Below are positions 27,995 to 35,311 of a stretch of 35,311 bases of DNA, piece by piece. The notes under the pieces were generated by a model. It was not told where the DNA came from. It worked only from the letters and a program-made list of their open reading frames with translations, and searched no databases. The position numbers were made by a program, and so were the translations under genes. The first letter of the stretch is position 1. Every line of letters starts with the position of its first letter. The DNA is from Tannerellaceae bacterium (GTDB lineage: Bacteria > Bacteroidota > Bacteroidia > Bacteroidales > Tannerellaceae): contig JAISZY010000030.1 of assembly GCA_031284375.1 (NCBI GenBank), forward strand, positions 1 through 35,311, in the 5' to 3' direction.

Positions 27995-29469
27995 TATTTT
28001 GTATGGATAAGTAAGGTATTTAGCGAATGGGAATTCAGGGGAGCGGCATATACGGTTTCGCCCACTTGTATGGAGACGGTTTCCTGGGTTGCTTTTTCGT
28101 TTCCGGCAATCACCACGATGCTCTTATCGGGATTGACAAAGGCCAAGAGGTCGTTATAGTCTCCTTCGGGTTGCAGGCGTTTGGCCCCCGGCTGTACGTA
28201 ATGACTCACATGTTTCATCACATAGTACTCCGGAGTATAGGCAAAGGTCTTATCTTCATTGACAACGACCAAAGAATTTTGCGCCCATCCCCACCGGCTG
28301 ATACCTCCCTGCATGAGAGAAATATTCCAATAAAGATAGCCCGATACGCCGTTGTTGAGGTAATGTTTCATCAGATTCCACGAATAGGTAGCGCCTTTCC
28401 AGTCGTTTTTCCCATTTCCACATTCCTGTTCCGTCTGATACAGGCGCAGGTTGGGGTATTTGGCATGTATCTTCGGAAGCGCCTCCTTTCCGGCCCATTG
28501 AAACCCTACTCCTTGGATGTATTTCCCGGCCGTGGGATGTGTCAGGATGGTATCCGCCAGCAACTCATTGGGTCGTTCCATCGTGCCGAACATCACTTCT
28601 ACGCCGGCCTCCTGCATGGCAGGCCCCAAGTAATTTCCCACGAAGTCGGCCAACCCTTCCGCCGTCCAGCAGCAACTGGGAAAAATCTGTGCGGAATTAA
28701 ACTCGTTCTGCGGCATAACGGCAAAGATGTTGATTCCTTCCGCCCGATAGGCTTCGATAAATTTGGAGAAATAGAGCGCATAGGCTTTCAGGTAATCTTC
28801 CTGCCGGATAAACATGTCTGTACCTTCCCTTCCCTCCCTGTCTTCGGGAAGTCCGTTGTCTACAACTCGCGTCATATACGTACTTGCGTTCTGCCCGGCA
28901 AACCGGCGAGCCATAGCCATCGTAGAGCGACTGGCGTAATGTTTATTGTGTTTCATCCAGGAAGGCGGCGACCAGGGAGAAGCCCAGATTTTGACGTCGG
29001 GCAGATATTTCTGTGCATTTCGGATGAAAGGAATCAGCGTTTTCCGGTCGTTATCTATGGAAAACTCTTTCATATCAAAATCGCCATCCGTTTCATTGTA
29101 CGAATACCAGTCGAGCGCAAAATCATTGGCCGCAACGGGCATACGACAAAGCGTAAAATTAGCGCCCACTCCGGGACTGAACAATTCCTTTAGTATATCC
29201 TCGCGAACCTGTGGTTCGAGCAAGCTGAGCGAAGTCCACCCCAACTCATTAAAACAAGCCCCGAACCCTTCTATAGTTTGCTGCGTATGGAGAGGGTCTA
29301 TCACCACGTCCACCCTTCCCACTTCGGTTTCCGGTTTAATCAAAGGCTGCGTTTCCCAGAAGCGTCCCTCGGTAGTAGACACAAACTCAACCACGGTTGG
29401 CGTATCCGAACAAGCCCATCCCGTGAGCGCCAGGAATAATAAGACGAACAAATTCTTAATTACTTTCAT
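27994..29469 (-). CDS. GH30 family glycosidase lipoprotein
   Basis: 491 aa, lipobox ALTGWAC; QTIEGFGACFNELGW, IWASPWSPPSWMK, MPQNEFNSAQ (acid/base) and LYQTEQECGNGKNDW (nucleophile); TAATG 1-nt overlap with the GH2 gene. Confidence 0.93.
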   Translation of the reverse strand: MKVIKNLFVLLFLALTGWACSDTPTVVEFVSTTEGRFWETQPLIKPETEVGRVDVVIDPLHTQQTIEGFGACFNELGWTSLSLLEPQVREDILKELFSPGVGANFTLCRMPVAANDFALDWYSYNETDGDFDMKEFSIDNDRKTLIPFIRNAQKYLPDVKIWASPWSPPSWMKHNKHYASRSTMAMARRFAGQNASTYMTRVVDNGLPEDREGREGTDMFIRQEDYLKAYALYFSKFIEAYRAEGINIFAVMPQNEFNSAQIFPSCCWTAEGLADFVGNYLGPAMQEAGVEVMFGTMERPNELLADTILTHPTAGKYIQGVGFQWAGKEALPKIHAKYPNLRLYQTEQECGNGKNDWKGATYSWNLMKHYLNNGVSGYLYWNISLMQGGISRWGWAQNSLVVVNEDKTFAYTPEYYVMKHVSHYVQPGAKRLQPEGDYNDLLAFVNPDKSIVVIAGNEKATQETVSIQVGETVYAAPLNSHSLNTLLIHTK

Positions 29470-29510
29470 ATAGATTAAAGATTAGATGTTAAAGATTATC
29501 GTGTTGCAAA

Positions 29511-29550
29511 TATACGACGGGACGCCCGATAAAAGTTGTCCCGTCGTGTA
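29511..29550. promoter_or_regulatory. Intercistronic hairpin between susD and GH30
   Basis: ACGACGGGAC (29514-29523) / GTCCCGTCGT (29538-29547), 14-nt loop, extendable by three pairs including one G-T. Confidence 0.85.
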
Positions 29551-29554
29551 TTAT

Positions 29555-31090
29555 TTACCAACCGGGATTTTGGGTCAGATTCGGATTTACGTTCATTTCG
29601 CTTTCGGGAAATGGTAAGAGCCAATGCCTTTCTTTAAAACCGGCATCGGGAAATTCGAAATAGGTTCCATCTCCACGGGGAATCCTTTTGCCTTTATCCG
29701 CCAAGACTTTTGCCGCATCGCCCCATCGGATTAAGTCTTGGTATCGAACAAACTCGAAGGCAAGTTCAAAGCGACGCTCCTGCTTCATATCTTCAAAGAG
29801 TTTATCGCCGGTGGAAGTCAGGTCGGGCATTTGCGCCCGTGCTCTTACCCGGTTTACATAACTCAAGGCTTTGGCGTCGTCGGGAGACGGTTTGCGATTA
29901 TGAGCCTCGGCCGCCATCAGCAATACGTCTGCATATCGTGTGATACGGAAGTTCATTCCGCTGATGGTATGATATTCTTCGCCGGGAGTTTCGTCTACAA
30001 ATGTTCCATGTTTAATACGTATACTTCCGTCGGAGCCGTAAGGCAGATTGCCATCTATCCGGAACGAGCCTCCGAAATCGTCTATCAGTTCCTGCTCGCT
30101 CATGATTGTCCCTTTCCGCCGAACCTCTTCTCCGGCAGCAACGAATGCATCGTATAATTCTATCCGCGAGATGCTCCATCCCCAACCGGTTTCCGTAATG
30201 CCACTCGTGCCGGCCTTAAACCAGGGGGTACGAGGGCCGCAATAGGCTACAATTCGGGTACCTTCGGTAATAGTAGACAATTCGTCGGCATAAGAAACTT
30301 CAAATATAGATTCGCTGCCAAATTCCGAAGACTGGCGTGTGAGGGTAGAGAAATCCGGGTTTAGCTGATACTCTCCGCCGGCAATCACTTTGTCCAATTC
30401 GGCGGCAGCCTCTTCGTACTTCTTTTGAAACAAATAAGCTTTCCCAAGCCAGGCTTGCGCTGTTCCTTTGGATACATTCCCTTTCTTGGCTGCCGGGAGT
30501 TGGCTTTTCAGCGGAAGATCCGGTATAGCTTCCAGAAGGTCTTGTTCTATTTGCATCCATATATCTTCTGTTTTCGCATTGGATTGAGCATATTCGTCCG
30601 GATTAAGCGGATGGATCACCAAAGGTACGGGCCCCCAGAGCGTAACCAATTCGAAGTAAGCGTATGCACGAAAAGTCTTCGCTTCGGCCAAAGCGATTTT
30701 CTTTGCCTCCGATTCGGGTTTTACTTTATCTATTAACAGATTTGCCGTATAGACAATCTGATAATATTTCGTAAACATAGCGCGGATAATGGAATTACTT
30801 GTACCGAAACGATATTCGTCCAATTCTTCTCCCTGGGCATTATCGCCACGCCCTCCTCCTCCTGCCGTAGCATCGTCCGAGAGCAGGTTTTTAAATTGGA
30901 ATGTATTCAAATCATCTCCCTGAACTTTATTATAAATAGCATAGAGAGCTTCTTCTACTTCCTCGTCTGTCTGATAGAATCCATCCTGAGTTATAACGCC
31001 TCTTTGTTCTGTGTCTAAGAAATCGGAACATCCTGTGATGAGCAACATCCCAATGGCGAGGATTCCGTATGTAATTATTTTTGTATTCAT
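29555..31090 (-). CDS. SusD-family outer-membrane glycan-binding lipoprotein
   Basis: Start refined to ATG 31090; lipobox LLITGCSDFLD; RagB/SusD pattern through to the C-terminus (LLPFPESEMNVNPNLTQNPGW). Confidence 0.96.
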   Translation of the reverse strand: MNTKIITYGILAIGMLLITGCSDFLDTEQRGVITQDGFYQTDEEVEEALYAIYNKVQGDDLNTFQFKNLLSDDATAGGGGRGDNAQGEELDEYRFGTSNSIIRAMFTKYYQIVYTANLLIDKVKPESEAKKIALAEAKTFRAYAYFELVTLWGPVPLVIHPLNPDEYAQSNAKTEDIWMQIEQDLLEAIPDLPLKSQLPAAKKGNVSKGTAQAWLGKAYLFQKKYEEAAAELDKVIAGGEYQLNPDFSTLTRQSSEFGSESIFEVSYADELSTITEGTRIVAYCGPRTPWFKAGTSGITETGWGWSISRIELYDAFVAAGEEVRRKGTIMSEQELIDDFGGSFRIDGNLPYGSDGSIRIKHGTFVDETPGEEYHTISGMNFRITRYADVLLMAAEAHNRKPSPDDAKALSYVNRVRARAQMPDLTSTGDKLFEDMKQERRFELAFEFVRYQDLIRWGDAAKVLADKGKRIPRGDGTYFEFPDAGFKERHWLLPFPESEMNVNPNLTQNPGW

Positions 31091-31108
31091 AATATTATAA
31101 TTTAGCAC

Positions 31109-34100
31109 TTAAAAGTTGAGAGATAGACCAAACAAGATTTTCTTTGAAATGGGGAAGAATCCACGGTCGATACCCAAGCTGTTGTTATTTGAACTGGAGG
31201 CTTCGGGATCCATCCCAGGATACGACGTGAAGGTAAAGAAATCATCAAGCGAAGCATATAAACGTGTATGTCCTATATGCAGGAGGCCGGTAAGTGATTT
31301 GGGCAGTGAATATCCCAGTTGGACTTGTTTTATTTTTGTGAACGATCCATCAAATATCATCTGGTCGCTACTCCAGTATTTGGAATTTACCGTTGCCGAA
31401 GGACGAGTTGCATTCGTATGACTTGGCGTCCAGCGATCGGTATAGAATAAGGATAGTTTGTTCGTTGCCGGACGGTCGGTGCGCAGGATTCCCATCAGAA
31501 TCTCATTGCCGGCTTGTCCTTGTACAAACAATGTAAAATCAAATCCTTTGTATTCCAAATTTAAGGTAGCGCCGTACATAATATCGGGGATGGCGCTACC
31601 GATGTAGCGAAAATCGTTGGTATTTACCGTACCGTCTCCGTTGGTATCAATCAGACGTATATCTCCGGTTTCGGGGTCTATCCCATTGGTTTGGTATCCG
31701 CGGAAATACCATACGGGAAGTCCTTTCTCGAATGCCGTAGCTACCGGCCAGCCGTTTATACTTACTCCGGCGCCGTTCAGCCGGCTGATGGTTGGGTCTA
31801 AGTAGGATACTTCATTCTTCAGGGTAGATAAATTGGCTGCGATACTATATTTGAAATCACCGGCTGCGTCCCGCCAGTTCAGCTCAAAATCAAATCCTTT
31901 ATTTACAACGTTCCCTCCGTTAATAGGCGAGGCGTTGTTTCCTGCTTCCAAAGGCGGCGTATTGATCGTTATCAAATCTTTTGTTGTTTTGTAATAATAA
32001 TCGACGGTAAAACCTAAGCGGTCTTTCAGGAAACGGAAGTCTCCGCCTATGTCGAACTGTTCGCTGGTTTCCCACGTCAAACTATTATTTCCCAACACGG
32101 AAGGGAAAGAGGCTATGGCATACGTTCCATCGGCCAGAGGATACAGGTGAGAAGCATTGACCGTACTCCATGTAAGAAGATTGGAAGCGGAACCCGATGA
32201 TTCGATATTGGAGGCATAACTGTATCTTCCCAAATTGGATAAGCTACCATTTTGTCCCCAACTTCCGCGAATCTTCACAGACGAAACCGGCGTATCTTGC
32301 GGGAAGAAGTCTTCATTGCTCGCCACCCACCCGGCAGATACGGCAGGGAAGGTACCCCAACGATTGCTTTTAGGCAGGATAGAAAGCCCCGCCGCATCAC
32401 GCCTGACGGTAGCCTGAAACAGATATTTGTTTAAATAATCGTAGTTCACACGCGCGAAGTAAGACAATTTCGTATCTACCAACTGGGTTCCCCCCACCTT
32501 TGAATTAGCCTGTGTTGAGATATAATCCAAGTCGGCGTACGATTCCCGGTCTTTGATTAATGGATAGCCGGAAGCCGTTACAGTCTTATTCTCTCTTCTC
32601 GAAACAGCCGTACCCAACATCAATGACAAGTTGTGTTTGTCGATGCTTTTGGTAAAAGAAGCATAATTTTCCCATTGCCAGTATGTCATCATAGCGTCCG
32701 ATTCGCTTACGGATGCAAAAGCATTCAGCATCTCTCCGCTATAATAATACTCCGGTTTGTAATTATGGTCATTACGGGCAAAGTAATTTATACCCAGTTT
32801 GGAAGTAAATGTTAATTCTTTTATAGGCGTAATGTCTGCATAAACCGTTCCCATCAAGGAAGTAACAGTACTTGTTGTTTGATTCTGTCTTTTCTGCACA
32901 AGAGGGTTTATCGTTTCTCCATTTACATACTTGGATATACCATAATAATAACCATCGTCCGATTTCATCAAACTCCTACCTGCATCTACCAATGATTGTA
33001 CTTGCGAAGGTAGATCGCCTCTATATTCTGCGGGAGTTAAAGGATCTAACAATATGGCATTGGAGATAACTCCGCGCGATTCGTCGTTCTCGTTCATCGA
33101 CGTTCTCGTGGTACGACTTATCTGCACACTACTACCTACTTTCAACCATTTGTTTATGTTCTGACTACCGTTAAACATACTGGAATAACGCTTGTAATTG
33201 TCATCATCTCCCTTTACAATACCTTCCTGATTAAGATAAGAAAGAGACATAAGATACGTGGTCTTTTCATTCCCTCCGGAGAGCGAAACATTGTGCTTTT
33301 GCATGGGAGAAGATTCGAAGGTTTCTTCCATCCAGTTTGTATCTACTCCGTCGGAAACAATGCCCGGAATAGCGCCCGATTCATCCATATACGTGATATA
33401 TTGTCCGGCATTCATCACTTTTGGGGTTTTGCCCAAACTTTGAATGGTATATTGGAAGTCATAAGACACCTGTGTTTTTCCGGCAGAGCCGTTTTTGGTT
33501 GTGATAAGCACAACTCCATTCCCCCCTTCAGCTCCATAGATAGCTGCCGAAGCGCCATCCTTCAGTACTTCCATACTTGCAATATTTCCGGGGTCTAAAC
33601 CACTGATATCATCCGTACGCAAACCATCTACAATATAAAGTGGTTCGGAATTACCATTCGAACTGTATCCGCGGATACGAATCTTCATGCTTGAGCCGGG
33701 CGATCCCGAAGAAGAAATGATTTGTACGCCGGAAGTTTTTCCTTGCAACGCTTGTTCGGGACGGGTATTAGCGCTATTCATCATATCTTCTGCTTTTATG
33801 GACGAAATAGCCCCGGTTACCACGCTTTTTTTCTGCACCCCATATCCTACTACAACCACTTCACTCAAAGTTTCCGTATCTTCATCCAAGCGGATGGAAA
33901 GAAGACCCGATCGACTTCCAACGGTTATCTCCTTAGACGAATATCCAATGTAAGAGATTTGCAGTACGGCATTTTCTGAAACATCCAGACCGAATCGTCC
34001 ATCTATGTCCGTAATCGTTCCATTCGCAGAGCCTTTCTCCAGGACATTGGCCCCGATAATCGGCTCTCCCTTTTCGTCCGTCACCCTACCGGTGATGTGT

Positions 34101-34498
34101 TTCCTGTTTTGCATTTTCTCCTGTATTTCCCCTCGTTTCATCAAAAGAATATTATTCCCTTCCATAGCATAAATAACATCCGAATGTTCAAACATTTTGG
34201 TCAGAACTTCGGCTACGGGGACATTCGACATGCGGAGAGAAATCTTTCGCAACAAATTAACATTGGCATGATTGTACACAAAAAGATAATCCGTCTGCTT
34301 TTCAATCTGATGGATTATTTCTTTCAGTTCTACATCATTTACCCGGATAGTAACATGCGCAATCTGAGAATCGGCATTCGTGGCAAAGACGAGCGACATA
34401 CCCAACAGTAAAGAGAATAAGGTTAATTTCATAACTCTGAATATGTGTTTAAATTTCAAGATAAATAGGGATGTTATCCCCGTACATTTTTTTTTCAT
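31109..34498 (-). CDS. SusC-family TonB-dependent transporter with N-terminal STN domain
   Basis: 1129 aa; STN-like HVTIRVNDVELKEIIHQIEKQTDYLFVYN, carboxypeptidase-like domain, LSEVVVVGYGVQKKSVVTGAISSI, plug and barrel. Confidence 0.97.
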   Translation of the reverse strand: MKKKCTGITSLFILKFKHIFRVMKLTLFSLLLGMSLVFATNADSQIAHVTIRVNDVELKEIIHQIEKQTDYLFVYNHANVNLLRKISLRMSNVPVAEVLTKMFEHSDVIYAMEGNNILLMKRGEIQEKMQNRKHITGRVTDEKGEPIIGANVLEKGSANGTITDIDGRFGLDVSENAVLQISYIGYSSKEITVGSRSGLLSIRLDEDTETLSEVVVVGYGVQKKSVVTGAISSIKAEDMMNSANTRPEQALQGKTSGVQIISSSGSPGSSMKIRIRGYSSNGNSEPLYIVDGLRTDDISGLDPGNIASMEVLKDGASAAIYGAEGGNGVVLITTKNGSAGKTQVSYDFQYTIQSLGKTPKVMNAGQYITYMDESGAIPGIVSDGVDTNWMEETFESSPMQKHNVSLSGGNEKTTYLMSLSYLNQEGIVKGDDDNYKRYSSMFNGSQNINKWLKVGSSVQISRTTRTSMNENDESRGVISNAILLDPLTPAEYRGDLPSQVQSLVDAGRSLMKSDDGYYYGISKYVNGETINPLVQKRQNQTTSTVTSLMGTVYADITPIKELTFTSKLGINYFARNDHNYKPEYYYSGEMLNAFASVSESDAMMTYWQWENYASFTKSIDKHNLSLMLGTAVSRRENKTVTASGYPLIKDRESYADLDYISTQANSKVGGTQLVDTKLSYFARVNYDYLNKYLFQATVRRDAAGLSILPKSNRWGTFPAVSAGWVASNEDFFPQDTPVSSVKIRGSWGQNGSLSNLGRYSYASNIESSGSASNLLTWSTVNASHLYPLADGTYAIASFPSVLGNNSLTWETSEQFDIGGDFRFLKDRLGFTVDYYYKTTKDLITINTPPLEAGNNASPINGGNVVNKGFDFELNWRDAAGDFKYSIAANLSTLKNEVSYLDPTISRLNGAGVSINGWPVATAFEKGLPVWYFRGYQTNGIDPETGDIRLIDTNGDGTVNTNDFRYIGSAIPDIMYGATLNLEYKGFDFTLFVQGQAGNEILMGILRTDRPATNKLSLFYTDRWTPSHTNATRPSATVNSKYWSSDQMIFDGSFTKIKQVQLGYSLPKSLTGLLHIGHTRLYASLDDFFTFTSYPGMDPEASSSNNNSLGIDRGFFPISKKILFGLSLNF

Positions 34499-34510
34499 AA
34501 CTTTGTATAG

Positions 34511-34602
34511 TTCTTTAAGTTTATACTTAATTGAATTGATATGTTTTAACCATTACTTGTTTTTAAACCGGGGTATGTGACAGCATAGCCCGGTTTCTTT
34601 TA
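34511..34602 (+). ncRNA. Candidate antisense sRNA to the susC leader
   Basis: Plus-strand TAACTTTG (34498-34505); about 60 nt downstream hairpin AAACCGGGgTATG-TGACAG-CATAgCCCGGTTT (34565-34596) followed by CTTTTA. Confidence 0.6.
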
Positions 34603-34626
34603 CATTCTTTCTATTCCATAGGCATC

Positions 34627-35311
34627 TTATTTTATGGTGATTATATTCTGTTCATTATCTTTGGTATAAACAAACTTCTGTTCGAGCTGCAAGACCTTCA
34701 GAACTTGTTCCACACCGTCTTTGGTACGGAATTTACCCGAATAGCGATGATTTAATATACTTTTCTTCTTTACATCCACCGTTACGTCGAAATACAATTC
34801 CAGTTTATCCACAATCTTCTCTACCGTTTCGTTATCAAAGCAAATTAAACCTTCTTTCCATTTAAAATAATCGTAATTCCTTATCGGATAAACCTGCAAC
34901 TTGTTTCCATTAAGCCTCGCCTGCTCGTTCGCTTTCATCACATATGCCTGTTTCCCATACGTGGGCTTCACTTCCACACGCCCTTTCAGTAAAGCCACTT
35001 CGGAAGTAGGATACCCATCATATGCCGTTACGCTAAACTCTGTACCCAACACCTGAATATCCATCTGCTTCGTTTTTACAACAAAAGCTTGTTCCTCCCT
35101 ATGTTGTACAACAAAATAAGCCTCTCCATCAAGCTTTACAACGCGATTTCCCTCCTCAAACCGACTGGGATACGTCAGGCTACTTTGAGCATTCAGCCAT
35201 ACCTTAGAACCATCCGGCAGCGTAAGTTCCGCCCGTTGCCCTGCAGGAACAAACAACGTTTGAAAAGCAGGAGGCGCTTCTTCCTCCTCTCCCCGTTGAG
35301 CAAAAAATGTC
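34627..35311 (-). CDS. FecR-family anti-sigma factor, truncated at the window edge
   Basis: Frame stays open to 35311 (EEEAPPAFQTLFVPAGQRAELTLPDGSKVWLNAQSSLTYP...VLGTEFSVTAYDG...); the TTG start in the ORF track is artefactual. Confidence 0.95.
   Translation of the reverse strand, partial: TFFAQRGEEEEAPPAFQTLFVPAGQRAELTLPDGSKVWLNAQSSLTYPSRFEEGNRVVKLDGEAYFVVQHREEQAFVVKTKQMDIQVLGTEFSVTAYDGYPTSEVALLKGRVEVKPTYGKQAYVMKANEQARLNGNKLQVYPIRNYDYFKWKEGLICFDNETVEKIVDKLELYFDVTVDVKKKSILNHRYSGKFRTKDGVEQVLKVLQLEQKFVYTKDNEQNIITIK

Noticed and set aside
28027-29193. 388-aa plus-strand ORF opposite GH30
   Set aside because: Shadow ORF of a strongly recognisable GH30 gene.
34565-34596. Hairpin as a simple fecR terminator
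   Set aside because: In the fecR direction the stem is followed by AAAAAC rather than a U-tract; a dual role cannot be excluded, but plus-strand termination fits better.
1-35311. Mobile element, prophage, tRNA or rRNA genes
   Set aside because: No transposase, integrase or phage genes, and I recognised no tRNA/rRNA sequence on either strand.

Overview
The window is a Bacteroidales chromosomal segment. Gene content, TAnnTTTG-type promoters and SusC/SusD pairs point to Bacteroidetes; the Parabacteroides-like flavour is inference only. The left two thirds is mostly housekeeping: a secreted Big2 protein, a TPP riboswitch with a TonB-dependent receptor, ribD, an HD-domain protein, a DUF6051-like hydrolase, prmC-recX-comF, gpmI, a DUF3109 protein, rnz, an M14 peptidase, a UDP-glucose dehydrogenase, a metallophosphoesterase, a FeoA-FeoB fusion with a small Cys-rich partner missed by the ORF track, and rpmE2. 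The right third (about 23.76-35.31 kb, minus strand) is a polysaccharide utilization locus: FecR (cut by the window edge), SusC with STN domain, SusD, GH30, GH2 carrying an inserted LamG-like domain, and a decayed glycosidase pseudogene. The observations most worth a second look are non-coding. (i) A probable plus-strand antisense sRNA lies in the fecR-susC gap, resembling DonS-type PUL sRNAs. (ii) A candidate intergenic sRNA at about 15.23-15.36 kb has its own promoter, two hairpins and a terminator. (iii) Directly downstream is an array of about ten hairpin-bearing units with a strict 43/41-nt period. (iv) A perfect palindrome abuts the -33 box of feoAB. (v) A strong hairpin sits between susD and GH30. 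I found no clearly new multi-gene protein system. Nothing here was checked by computation or database search.
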